NCBI GenBank assembly: GCA_001819295.1
Contig: MHMD01000019.1
Span: 1-15,547 of the forward strand
Reading direction: 5' to 3'
From: Candidatus Nealsonbacteria bacterium RIFCSPHIGHO2_02_FULL_43_13
Lineage (GTDB): Bacteria > Patescibacteriota > Minisyncoccia > Minisyncoccales > MHMH01
Length of the DNA stretch: 15,547 bases
Shown here in pieces: positions 1-5,563 of the stretch. Under the pieces are notes generated by a model, which was given only the letters and a program-made list of their open reading frames with translations, did not search any database and had not been told where the DNA came from. The translations under genes were made by a program, and so were the position numbers. Positions within the stretch are counted from its first letter, which is position 1. Each line of letters starts with the position of its first letter.

Positions 1-147
1 ATTGAAAACATTACTGATTAACTTGAAAAAATCGCAAAAGCTGCACGATTCTTCTCCGGCTCCCCCGCAAGGAACGAGACCAGCGGCTTGAGCCTGGGCC
101 GCGGCTAAAAATAAAAAGAGAAAAACTGCCAAAATTATTTTTTTCAT
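1..147 (-). CDS. Secreted small pilin-like (VirB2/TrbC-type) protein, N-terminal part
   Basis: This gene was read directly from the minus strand and runs off the left edge, so only the first 49 residues are visible. It starts MKKIILAVFL, continues with a hydrophobic core and an AAAQAQAA stretch that fits a signal peptidase I site, and then gives a mature start of GLVPCGGAGEESCSFCDFF. A short secreted or membrane protein with a Leu-Val-Pro-Cys-Gly start and a Cys-x-x-Cys pair is a common CPR gene type, often annotated as pilin-like or T4SS VirB2-like; that link comes from recall of the family. An AGGA sits just before the ATG and a perfect TATAAT lies 14 bases upstream of it. The C-terminal membrane helices expected for such a protein lie outside the window. 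The existence of the gene is fairly sure; the pilin role is a guess. Confidence 0.65.
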   Translation of the reverse strand, partial: MKKIILAVFLFLFLAAAQAQAAGLVPCGGAGEESCSFCDFFKLISNVFN

Positions 148-160
148 ATTCCTAGTTTCG

Positions 161-166
161 ATTATA
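161..166 (-). promoter_or_regulatory. -10 box for the pilin-like gene
   Basis: The minus strand reads TATAAT, ending 14 bases before the ATG at 147. The -35 region is a T-rich run without a recognisable TTGACA, so this is a -10-dominated promoter candidate. It leaves a short leader containing an AGGA Shine-Dalgarno-like sequence. Confidence 0.45.
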
Positions 167-175
167 CATTATCTA

Positions 176-372
176 AAAAAAAAGAAAAGCCCGTCCTGAG
201 CTACGTCGAAAGGTGCCCCAGCCGCGTCTGGAACCTCATCTCCAGAGGGGAATTTGAGCCCTTTTGTGTTTTTGGGGCGAGGCATCCTAGTCGGCCGCCA
301 AGTCTGACTTGGCAAGCCTCCCGCCCTTGGCGAGGCTCGCTCTCTAGGCGGCGCCTCTTGGCGGGGGTTATA
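176..372. repeat. GC-rich palindrome cluster in intergenic DNA
   Basis: This gene-free stretch between two minus-strand genes is GC-rich, while both flanks are AT-rich. It holds several short palindromes: GCCAAGTC at 297-304 faces GACTTGGC at 306-313, AGGC/GCCT surround GGC near 346-356, and GCCT...AGGC pairs lie near 316-337. A CCTGAGCTACGTCGAAAGG-type motif lies at 195-213. Similar hairpin words occur at 3781-3815 and 5497-5520, which suggests a dispersed intergenic repeat family. No open reading frame or promoter is convincing here, and no function can be assigned from this copy alone. Confidence 0.5.
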
Positions 373-387
373 TTCGTGATTTTAGCA

Positions 388-750
388 CTAATTAAATTTC
401 TTAGAAATTCTCCAAAAATAAACTAAAAATAGAATTTCGACGGCGACCGATACGAGTTGTATGGTATCTGTGCCGTGAGACGTCAGAAAATAATAAATTG
501 GTCCGAAAAGAGCGAAAATAGCTATCGCGGTGTACCCATAAAGCCCCCATTTCTTCATTTTACGAAGGCCGAAAGACGTAGTGATAAGACCAACAGCGAT
601 AATCAATTGGAGCATCCCCAGAAAAGTGCTGATTATCAAATACGGCAATGCCATAATCAAAGATCCGATTCCTCCAATCAGCAAAAGAATCGATATATTC
701 TTAACCGGCGACAAAAACGATGATTTTTCTAAATTTGTTCCTATTTCCAT
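388..750 (-). CDS. Small four-helix integral membrane protein, unknown function
   Basis: This encodes a 120-residue protein starting MEIGTNLEKSSFLSPVKNIS. Four hydrophobic segments can be seen: about 20-36 (ISILLLIGG...), 38-58, 68-85 (after the basic turn LRKMKKWGLYGY) and 98-113. It ends in RISKKFN. The hydrophobic hairpin joined by a basic Gly-Leu-Arg-Lys-Met-Lys-Lys-Trp turn resembles small DUF2127-like or multipass proteins common in CPR genomes, but the family is not certain. An upstream ATG at 849 would add 33 residues overlapping the neighbouring gene. The ATG at 750 is preferred because it leaves a normal gap and the extra residues look like shadow sequence. No Shine-Dalgarno sequence precedes the start. 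It may be cotranscribed with the gene at 794-1453. Confidence 0.7.
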   Translation of the reverse strand: MEIGTNLEKSSFLSPVKNISILLLIGGIGSLIMALPYLIISTFLGMLQLIIAVGLITTSFGLRKMKKWGLYGYTAIAIFALFGPIYYFLTSHGTDTIQLVSVAVEILFLVYFWRISKKFN

Positions 751-793
751 AATTTTAGATTTGTTAAATTTATTAAATCGACCTTTATTTATA

Positions 794-1453
794 TTATTCC
801 AAAAACCTAAAAGTAGAAAGTATTTCTTCAAAAATACCCAATGCTTCATTTGTATCTACGGTATTAAATTCTCCTCCAAAGTTTATCAAATATTTATCCT
901 TATTAATCATAAAATCTCCACATCCAAAAACGACGCCCTCCCCTGATTCTAAATATGCTGAGACTCTTGTGTTTTTAGTACATTTCTCTGAGATATAATC
1001 ATTGCAATATCCTGCGGGGAGAACTTTATATAAAATTTTGAATGGTTTATTGTCTATCATAATGTTTTTTTCAGAGATATTAATTTTATTCACCACATCA
1101 TAAAACCTACCGCTAAAGGTAAAATCATCAGCCATACCACATCCGCCCCCTGTTATAATTGGATTTAAAATAACCTGTAGCCCAGAATTATCTTTTTTAA
1201 TTTCAAACGCTCTATCAATAACTCCCGAAGTATTATCTTCAATTAAATTAAAATCCGATGGATATTTAAGTAAGATTTTAAATATATCTGATGTATATTC
1301 TTTCCAATCGATGGTTTCGTCTTCAATTACCTCCTCTCCGGGCACTATTTTCTCTTCTGACACCCTAAAATACTGCCAAGCGAAAATTCCTCCACCAATT
1401 AAAATAACCAAAATAATTACAATCCAAATTTTAGAAAAAGATTGATTTCGCAT
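794..1453 (-). CDS. Membrane-anchored extracytoplasmic protein, unknown function
   Basis: This encodes 219 residues. A basic N-terminus (MRNQSFSKIW) precedes one long hydrophobic segment at about 10-27 (IVIILVILIGGGIFAW), followed by an acidic linker (EEKIVPGEEVIEDE). The rest is a soluble mixed alpha/beta domain with a W-K-E-Y-T...F-K-I-L-L-K-Y-P-S-D-F opening. Small anchored CPR proteins that start W..Y....F.F.YP usually carry PsbP-like or lipoprotein-like folds, so that is the best fold guess. Several cysteines (GGGCGM, GYCNDY, EKCTKN, FGCGDF) could form disulfides outside the cell. The start at 1453 is backed by an AAGG a few bases upstream on the minus strand. The next gene on this strand starts 43 bases downstream. 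Substrate or partner cannot be inferred. Confidence 0.75.
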   Translation of the reverse strand: MRNQSFSKIWIVIILVILIGGGIFAWQYFRVSEEKIVPGEEVIEDETIDWKEYTSDIFKILLKYPSDFNLIEDNTSGVIDRAFEIKKDNSGLQVILNPIITGGGCGMADDFTFSGRFYDVVNKINISEKNIMIDNKPFKILYKVLPAGYCNDYISEKCTKNTRVSAYLESGEGVVFGCGDFMINKDKYLINFGGEFNTVDTNEALGIFEEILSTFRFLE

Positions 1454-1494
1454 GGTACCTTTATGTTGACTAATCTTTCTTCATTCTGACAGAA

Positions 1495-1640
1495 AATTGC
1501 TTCTTTGGCAACGGCGGCTTTTGCGAAGCCAAAGTTACCAACAGTTTACCAACTGGGGGTCTGGACTCCCGGGCGGGGTTGCTTGCCCTGAAAGAGTTGA
1601 AGGGCGGCATCATCCCCTTGAAAGGTCGAGTCCCAGGTGA
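1495..1640. other. Structured intergenic stretch with nested inverted repeats
   Basis: This gene-free region is unusually rich in pairing. CTTTGGC (1503-1509) faces GCCAAAG (1528-1534). CAGTT (1542-1546) faces AACTG (1551-1555) across a TACC loop, and TTACCAAC is repeated directly around it. Then a nested set appears: GGACTC (1563-1568) with GAGTCC (1628-1633), GGGG (1575-1578) with CCCC (1614-1617), and GCCCT (1585-1589) with AGGGC (1601-1605) around an 11-base loop. It could be a structured RNA, a mobile-element relic or a recombination site. No promoter or ORF makes one of these more likely. Confidence 0.35.
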
Positions 1641-1658
1641 AAAATTCTTTGAGAAAAT

Positions 1659-1679
1659 AAAAAAACGCCGAAGATGGCG
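1659..1679 (-). terminator. Rho-independent terminator of the coiled-coil gene
   Basis: The minus strand reads CGCC-ATCTTC-GGCG followed by seven T residues (plus-strand 1666-1679 stem, 1659-1665 A run). It lies about 30 bases past the stop of the minus-strand gene at 1710-1964. The stem is short but GC-only and the T tract is strong. Confidence 0.65.
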
Positions 1680-1709
1680 ATAATAATAAACGTAAAGATG
1701 TTAAAAGAC

Positions 1710-1964
1710 TTATCTCTTCGATTTTGCTTCAAGCATGCCGACTCGTTTTTCGAGAATAACGAATTCTTCGCGGGAAACCTTCTGTTTTAAGTCGTTCTTG
1801 ATGGTTTCAATATCAAGTTTTATTATTTCAAGCGTTTCAGTATTACCGGACACTTGCTCGGCAATAACCTGTATTTTATCTTCCAACTTTTCGGCCACGA
1901 CGTCAAAGTGCCGATTGGTTTCTTCCTTATATTCATTTAAAATTTGTTTGATATCTTCGGCCAT
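1710..1964 (-). CDS. Short coiled-coil protein, unknown function
   Basis: This encodes 84 residues, strongly charged and free of membrane segments, beginning MAEDIKQILNEYKEET. Hydrophobic residues recur at heptad spacing through VVAEKLEDKIQVIAEQV, IIKLDIETIKNDL and FVILEKRVGMLEAKSKR. The protein is thus predicted to be almost wholly a parallel or antiparallel coiled coil. Proteins of this size and style are frequent CPR hypotheticals; no enzymatic motif is visible. The gene has its own sigma70-type promoter (1977-2004) and terminator (1659-1679), so it is a stand-alone transcript. The leader is only a few bases long and has no Shine-Dalgarno sequence, so translation may be near-leaderless. 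Confidence 0.7.
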   Translation of the reverse strand: MAEDIKQILNEYKEETNRHFDVVAEKLEDKIQVIAEQVSGNTETLEIIKLDIETIKNDLKQKVSREEFVILEKRVGMLEAKSKR

Positions 1965-1976
1965 ATCTGTATCATT

Positions 1977-2004
1977 ATTTTATCAATTCAATAAATCGTG
2001 TCAA
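1977..2004 (-). promoter_or_regulatory. Sigma70-type promoter of the coiled-coil gene
   Basis: The minus strand carries a perfect -35 TTGACA (1999-2004), a 16-base spacer and a -10 TAAAAT (1977-1982), ending 12 bases before the ATG at 1964. This predicts a leader of only about 5 bases. Confidence 0.7.
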
Positions 2005-2024
2005 CTATCCGCTTACGATGTCTG

Positions 2025-2064
2025 GATATCCGATTTCCAGATAGATGTTCGGAAATTGGATATC
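2025..2064. repeat. Imperfect 14-bp inverted repeat
   Basis: GATATCCGATTTCC (2025-2038) pairs with GGAAATTGGATATC (2051-2064) across a 12-base loop, with one G-T wobble. It lies between the coiled-coil gene promoter and the tRNA-Arg terminator. It resembles in size and wording the perfect hairpin at 2255-2298 on the other side of tRNA-Arg, and the two may belong to one repeat family. Confidence 0.6.
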
Positions 2065-2066
2065 AT

Positions 2067-2090
2067 AAAAACGAGATCAGAAGCGTCTCG
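2067..2090 (-). terminator. Terminator downstream of tRNA-Arg
   Basis: On the minus strand CGAGA (2090-2086 side as TCTCG on plus) pairs with TCTCG across a nine-base loop and is followed by five T residues (plus-strand A run 2067-2071). It begins 24 bases after the tRNA 3' end, which is the expected place for a tRNA terminator. The stem is only 5 bp. Confidence 0.5.
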
Positions 2091-2114
2091 GTCACCCGAC
2101 TTAGCATGTGCTTG

Positions 2115-2186
2115 TGCCCTCGCCAAGATTCGAACTTGGACTACGACGTTCGAAGCGTCGCGTGATATCCATTTCACTACGAGGGC
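2115..2186 (-). tRNA. tRNA-Arg (anticodon TCG)
   Basis: This folds as a complete 72-base cloverleaf on the minus strand. The acceptor stem is GCCCTCG/CGAGGGC with discriminator A, the D stem GTGA/TCAC and the anticodon stem CGACG/CGTCG. The loop CTTCGAA gives anticodon TCG. The variable region is TAGT, and the T arm is CCAAG-TTCGAAT-CTTGG. The bases after the discriminator read CAA, so CCA is not encoded and must be added by an enzyme, whose gene is next door. A promoter (2195-2222) and a short terminator (2067-2090) flank it. Anticodon TCG, rather than the usual bacterial ACG that is edited to ICG, reads CGA directly. Confidence 0.95.
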
Positions 2187-2194
2187 GCACTTAG

Positions 2195-2222
2195 ATTATA
2201 TCAAAAATTTGGAAAAAATCAA
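2195..2222 (-). promoter_or_regulatory. Promoter of tRNA-Arg
   Basis: The minus strand has -35 TTGATT (2217-2222), a 16-base spacer and a perfect -10 TATAAT (2195-2200). The -10 ends eight bases before the mature tRNA 5' end, so transcription would start at or next to it. It overlaps the divergent cca promoter. Confidence 0.7.
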
Positions 2223-2237
2223 ATCTTAAGATATGAT
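2209..2237 (+). promoter_or_regulatory. Promoter of cca, divergent from tRNA-Arg
   Basis: TTGGAA (2209-2214), a 17-base spacer and TATGAT (2232-2237) form a sigma70-like promoter pointing at cca. The -10 covers an in-frame upstream ATG at 2233, which rules that codon out as the start if this promoter is used. It supports translation from 2308. It overlaps the tRNA-Arg promoter on the other strand. Confidence 0.6.
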
Positions 2238-2254
2238 AAATCAACGGATATTTG

Positions 2255-2298
2255 GGGTTTCCGAAATCCACCTTAATTTTGGAGGATTTCGGAAACCC
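2255..2298 (+). promoter_or_regulatory. Perfect 15-bp hairpin in the cca 5' leader
   Basis: GGGTTTCCGAAATCC (2255-2269) and GGATTTCGGAAACCC (2284-2298) are exact reverse complements around a 14-base loop. The hairpin would fill most of the untranslated leader and ends nine bases before the cca ATG. The only GGAGG in the leader (2281-2285) sits partly in the loop and partly in the stem. There is no T run after it, so it is not a standard terminator. Either a regulatory RNA structure or an inserted palindromic repeat would fit. Confidence 0.65.
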
Positions 2299-2307
2299 AG
2301 AAATCGT

Positions 2308-3753
2308 ATGGAGATTCCCAAAGAAATAAAAACTATCATCAGTAAACTGAAAAAGCGTGGCTTTGAAGCTTATGTGGTGGGCGGTTGCGTTCGCGATATT
2401 TTGAGAGGTATCGTCCCCCACGACTGGGACGTAGCTACCAACGCCAAACCGGAAGAAATTCAGAAGATTTTTCCCAAGAATTTTTACGAAAATAAGTTTC
2501 TCACTGTGGCCGTGCAGACTGGGAGTAAAACTCCTGCGACTAAAGAAGTGGAGATTACCACTTATCGTTCGGAGTCAAAATATACGGATAAGCGCCATCC
2601 GGATGAAGTTAAATACGCCAAAACCATTCAGGAAGACTTAGCCCGCCGCGACTTCACCATTAATGCCATTGCTTTGGACGACGACAAGACGATTGATCCG
2701 TTTTCAGGCCAGAAAGACTTAAAAGATAAGATTATCAGGGCGGTGGGCGTTGCTCAAGACCGATTCGCCGAAGACGCCCTAAGAATGATGAGGGCGGTAA
2801 GGCTTGCAACTGCGCTTGATTTTACTATCGAGGAGAAAACGGCTATTGCTATAAAAAAGAACGCTTCGTTGCTGAAGGTCATCTCTAAAGAAAGAATTAG
2901 GGACGAATTGGTCAAAATTATCATAGCTGCCAAGGCGGCCCAGGGCATTGAGATGCTAAGGGAATTGGGTCTTTTGAAATATGTCATACCCGAGCTCGAA
3001 GAAGGTTATCAGGTGACGCAGAATAAGCACCACGTTTACGAATGCTATGAGCACGCTCTTTTTTCTTTGAAATACGCCGCCCAGCAAGGTTTTAATATTT
3101 ATGTCCGAATGGCTGCCTTGCTGCACGACATCGGCAAGCCTAAATCCAAAAAAGGCGAGGGTGAGAACGCCACTTTTTACAACCATGAAATGATCGGCGC
3201 TAAAATGACGGATCAGCTTTTAACCCGTTTAAGATTTTCCCAGAAAGACGTTGAGAAAATCACCAAGCTTGTCAGATACCATCTATTCTATTATAATGTT
3301 GACGAGGTGACGGAAAGCTCGGTTAGACGCTTGGTCAGACAGGTGGGGCCGGAAGACATGGCAGAGCTTTTGCAGGTAAGAATGTGCGACCGGATTGGTT
3401 CGGGAGTACCCAAGGCCGAGCCCTACAAATTGCGACATTTGAAATACGTCATTGATAAAGTGTCGCAAGACCCGATTTCAGTTAGAATGCTAAAGGTGAC
3501 AGGCAACGACGTCATGAAAGAATTGGACATTTTACCCGGACCTAAAATTGGACATTATTTGGACATTTTATTGGGAAATGTCCTAAATGACCCGAAAAAG
3601 AACAAAAAAGAGCTTTTAATCAAGGAAATTGCGACATTGGGCAAATTAACTGAAAAGGAGTTGAGTGTTTTGGCCCAGAAAGCCAAAAAAGAGCGGGAAA
3701 AAGTGGTCGTCAAACAAGACGAGATGACTAAGCAAAAATACTGGGTAAGTTAA
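2308..3753 (+). CDS. cca: CCA tRNA nucleotidyltransferase with HD domain
   Basis: This enzyme adds or repairs the 3' CCA of tRNAs using CTP and ATP. From the ATG at 2308 it has 481 residues. The nucleotidyltransferase head shows GGCVRD (25-30), the metal-binding HDWDVAT with D39 and D41 (38-44), and RRDFTINA (113-120). RFAEDALRMMRAVRLA (152-167) opens the helical neck. A second module carries an HD phosphohydrolase signature: H249, LLHDIGKP with H273-D274, then YNHE around 291-294. An in-frame ATG at 2233 lies inside the promoter -10 and its 25 codons cross the leader hairpin, so 2308 is the better start. The C-terminal tail after about 450 is lysine-rich. All three tRNAs in the window lack encoded CCA, which fits the assignment. 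tRNA-Pro begins 61 bases after the stop, with no promoter seen between them. Confidence 0.93.
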   Translation: MEIPKEIKTIISKLKKRGFEAYVVGGCVRDILRGIVPHDWDVATNAKPEEIQKIFPKNFYENKFLTVAVQTGSKTPATKEVEITTYRSESKYTDKRHPDEVKYAKTIQEDLARRDFTINAIALDDDKTIDPFSGQKDLKDKIIRAVGVAQDRFAEDALRMMRAVRLATALDFTIEEKTAIAIKKNASLLKVISKERIRDELVKIIIAAKAAQGIEMLRELGLLKYVIPELEEGYQVTQNKHHVYECYEHALFSLKYAAQQGFNIYVRMAALLHDIGKPKSKKGEGENATFYNHEMIGAKMTDQLLTRLRFSQKDVEKITKLVRYHLFYYNVDEVTESSVRRLVRQVGPEDMAELLQVRMCDRIGSGVPKAEPYKLRHLKYVIDKVSQDPISVRMLKVTGNDVMKELDILPGPKIGHYLDILLGNVLNDPKKNKKELLIKEIATLGKLTEKELSVLAQKAKKEREKVVVKQDEMTKQKYWVS

Positions 3754-3780
3754 AAGATTTCACATGAAACACGGGCCTTT

Positions 3781-3815
3781 GCCTCGCCAAAGCGAGGCTC
3801 TGGCCTCGCGAAGGC
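3781..3815 (+). repeat. GC-rich hairpins before tRNA-Pro
   Basis: GCCTCGC (3781-3787) and GCGAGGC (3792-3798) form a perfect 7-bp hairpin with a CAAA loop. A second, weaker GCCT-CGCGA-AGGC hairpin (3803-3815) reaches the first base of tRNA-Pro. The repeated GGCCTCGC wording resembles the palindrome cluster at 176-372. The hairpins may guide 5' processing of the tRNA from a cca transcript or be dispersed repeats. Confidence 0.5.
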
Positions 3816-3885
3816 GGGGTGTAGTGTAACGGTAGCACGAGTCCTTCGGGAGGATTTAGTTGGAGTTCGAATCTCCACACCCCGA
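3815..3885 (+). tRNA. tRNA-Pro (anticodon CGG)
   Basis: This folds as a 71-base cloverleaf. The acceptor stem is CGGGGTG/CACCCCG with discriminator A, the D stem GTGT/GCAC and the anticodon stem AGTCC/GGATT. The loop TTCGGGA gives anticodon CGG followed by G37. The T arm is TGGAG-TTCGAAT-CTCCA. The C1-G72 pair and G37 are typical of bacterial tRNA-Pro. The following bases are CAA, so CCA is not encoded. No promoter is visible between cca and this gene, so cotranscription with cca is likely. A protein gene starts only seven bases after the 3' end. Confidence 0.95.
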
Positions 3886-3892
3886 CAAACAT

Positions 3893-4696
3893 ATGCAACA
3901 AGAAAAAGGACAGATCGAGATCTTGCTTTTAATTTTAGGCATCATTGGCGTTCTTATTTTCACCGGTTTTTTCAAAAGTAAAGGAAATTCTGAGGTTAAG
4001 CCTGCGGTGCCTTCTTATCAAAAAGAGAACGTTGCCCCTTCCCATGGATTAAAACCATCGGAGCCTAGCCCTGTTCCCGTCTCAGACGGTATTGCACCTT
4101 ATCGTTTTAATCCTGCTCCAATCGAGGGCTTGCCCTCAAATACGCGACAGACGGTTATCAGTTTAGGAACCAACGAAAAAGCTATTTGTAAGTATAGTTC
4201 GATTTCAGGGGTAAGTTATGATGCGATGCAATATACCCTGTCTAACAGTGCTGACGGCACCCTTCATTATGCTTCGATTACCGCTTTGAATGAAGGCACG
4301 GCTTATAATTATTACGTTAAATGCCTCGATCAATCCGGCAATAAAAATACCAATGATTTCGTGATTGCTTTTTGGGTTGACTTCCCCGCCGATTTTACTC
4401 CCCCTGTTTTGAGCAACGCCTATCCGTCGGGCGATTCTTTGCCCGTAGGCAGTTTTACCATAATAGGCGTCAGCACTAACGAACCAGCTTCTTGCCGCTA
4501 TTCCTGGGCTCAAGGCACGGCTTATGATTCGATGAGCGATAGCCTTTCGCCTGCTGATGGAACAAGGCGATATCATACTGCGACGATTACCGGTTTGGTC
4601 GCTGGCAAGGCCTATGATTATTTTGTCCGTTGCAAGGATTTGAGCGGCAATGTTAATATGGGCGACGTTAAAATTAACTTTAATCTTACGCCATGA
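3893..4696 (+). CDS. Membrane-anchored protein with two Cys-paired FN3-like repeats
   Basis: This encodes 267 residues from the ATG at 3893; an upstream TTG in the same frame lies inside tRNA-Pro and was rejected. One membrane segment (about 8-26, IEILLLILGIIGVLIFTGF) is followed by a Pro/Ser-rich spacer (about 35-80). Two beta-type repeats follow at about 86-164 and 188-265. Each runs S.GTNE/VSTNEPA - C(K/R)YS - Y(D)AM/SM - ADGT..Y..SIT.L..G.AY.Y.V(K/R)C.D.SGN. The cysteines pair up as C99/C144 and C201/C247, probably disulfides. The fold looks like fibronectin III, as in many CPR surface proteins, so a surface or adhesion role is plausible but unproven. No Shine-Dalgarno sequence exists because tRNA-Pro occupies that space. 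The stop overlaps the next start as ATGA. Confidence 0.82.
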   Translation: MQQEKGQIEILLLILGIIGVLIFTGFFKSKGNSEVKPAVPSYQKENVAPSHGLKPSEPSPVPVSDGIAPYRFNPAPIEGLPSNTRQTVISLGTNEKAICKYSSISGVSYDAMQYTLSNSADGTLHYASITALNEGTAYNYYVKCLDQSGNKNTNDFVIAFWVDFPADFTPPVLSNAYPSGDSLPVGSFTIIGVSTNEPASCRYSWAQGTAYDSMSDSLSPADGTRRYHTATITGLVAGKAYDYFVRCKDLSGNVNMGDVKINFNLTP

Positions 4697-5169
4697 AACA
4701 AAATCAACAATTTCAACATCTTAAAGCTATTGAGTATGGCATTAATAAACACTTGTTTATTATTTGCGCCATTGTGACGATTATCGTGATGGCCATGACG
4801 TTGATCGATTTTTTCACTCGAGGCAACCTTTTTACGGTTCAAATAGCGCCTTTTTATCTTGGCGTTTTGTTGATTTATTCCCTGCATAAAGAGATTGTCC
4901 GGTGGCTGGGGCAAAGGAGCGTAGAGCGGCAGGGAGAACTGTTTGTTTATATTTGGATCGGCTTGACCACGGCTCTTTATGTTATTAACTTTGCGACCAA
5001 AAACTACTTTAGCGTAACGGCCGAAGGCCTTTCGATCAATACCCTTCAAAGCACCATGGTGCTCGCCTTGGAAGTTTTGGCTATTTTTATCTTTACCAGA
5101 TTTCTCAAAATTCTGAAGATTTCTCTGGCTAAGAAGCATTTTTTAAAAAAGATTAAAGATAATAATTAA
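4693..5169 (+). CDS. Four-helix integral membrane protein, unknown function
   Basis: This encodes 158 residues with four hydrophobic segments: about 19-40 (HLFIICAIVTIIVMAMTLIDFF), 51-67 (IAPFYLGVLLIYSLHKE), 86-103 (LFVYIWIGLTTALYVINF) and 122-140 (MVLALEVLAIFIFTRFL). Both ends are basic and probably cytosolic, ending KKHFLKKIKDNN. I recognise no enzymatic or transport motif. The start overlaps the preceding stop by four bases (ATGA), so it is translationally coupled to the anchored repeat protein. The two may act together at the membrane, but that rests only on the overlap. Confidence 0.72.
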   Translation: MKQNQQFQHLKAIEYGINKHLFIICAIVTIIVMAMTLIDFFTRGNLFTVQIAPFYLGVLLIYSLHKEIVRWLGQRSVERQGELFVYIWIGLTTALYVINFATKNYFSVTAEGLSINTLQSTMVLALEVLAIFIFTRFLKILKISLAKKHFLKKIKDNN

Positions 5170-5174
5170 GAGCC

Positions 5175-5477
5175 GTGAGAATTACTTTTCAATCCCAGGA
5201 AAATATCCAGAATATTATGCGGCACTGCGGTTATTTTTTTATTAAGCAGGAGCAAAACGAATTGGCTTTTGTCCGGCCGCTTTCCTCCGCAGGTTCCGGC
5301 TACCCCAGATTTCACATCTATGTTAATATGGAAAAGTTTCCACATGAAACCCAGATAAATCTACACCTCGATCAGAAAAAGCCGGTTTATCGCGGGACCA
5401 CCGCCCATTCGGGCGAATACGAGGGAGAGATTGTGGAAAAAGAAACGAAGAGGATAAAACAAATACTGGGCCTGTAG
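5175..5477 (+). CDS. Conserved CPR-type hypothetical protein
   Basis: This encodes 100 residues if translation starts at GTG 5175; an internal ATG (residue 14, I-M-R-H-C-G-Y) is the alternative. Recognisable features are RHCGYFF, FVRPLS, YPRFHIYV, HLDQKKP and AHSGEYEGEIVEKE. From memory this arrangement matches a short hypothetical protein that recurs in Parcubacteria-like genomes, usually near housekeeping genes. It has no membrane segment and no known catalytic motif. The conserved His, Asp and Glu residues could suggest nucleic-acid or metal binding, but nothing proves it. It follows the membrane protein by five bases and probably shares its transcript. Its stop codon lies inside the broken tRNA-Ala-like sequence that begins at 5468. 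Confidence 0.75.
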   Translation: MRITFQSQENIQNIMRHCGYFFIKQEQNELAFVRPLSSAGSGYPRFHIYVNMEKFPHETQINLHLDQKKPVYRGTTAHSGEYEGEIVEKETKRIKQILGL

Positions 5478-5535
5478 TAAAATGGCATTACGCGGCCCTC
5501 CTTCGCTAAAGCTACGAAGGGTAAAACATTCGCAC
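5468..5535 (+). pseudogene. tRNA-Ala-like relic interrupted by a hairpin
   Basis: Bases 5468-5496 match the 5' half of the intact tRNA-Ala at 5564 at 24 of 29 positions, from the acceptor strand through the D arm into the anticodon stem. About 30 inserted bases follow, holding the palindrome CCTTCG...CGAAGG. Then CATTCGCA at 5528-5535 repeats the tRNA-Ala anticodon loop. No T arm or 3' acceptor strand follows. Two of the five differences exchange a T-G pair for A-T in the D stem, so pairing is kept. This looks like a decayed tRNA copy rather than chance similarity. Confidence 0.6.
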
Positions 5536-5563
5536 CGTGCCCTGCCGTAGCTAAATTTTTCAT

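Noticed and set aside
457..946. Two overlapping plus-strand frames
   Set aside because: They lie opposite the two minus-strand membrane genes, which have clear hydrophobic segments; the plus frames have no coherent features.
1735..2229. Plus-strand frame of 164 residues
   Set aside because: It is the antisense of the coiled-coil gene and of tRNA-Arg, with Ser/Cys/Phe-rich composition typical of a shadow frame.
2233..2307. Upstream in-frame ATG for cca
   Set aside because: It overlaps the predicted -10 box and its codons run through the leader hairpin; the protein family begins near the 2308 start.
3860..3892. Longer start (TTG 3860) for the repeat protein
   Set aside because: It lies inside the T arm of tRNA-Pro; the ATG at 3893 leads directly into the membrane anchor.
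5468..5563. Functional intron-containing tRNA-Ala
   Set aside because: After the second anticodon-loop match no T arm or matching 3' acceptor strand follows before the intact tRNA begins, so it cannot form a full tRNA.
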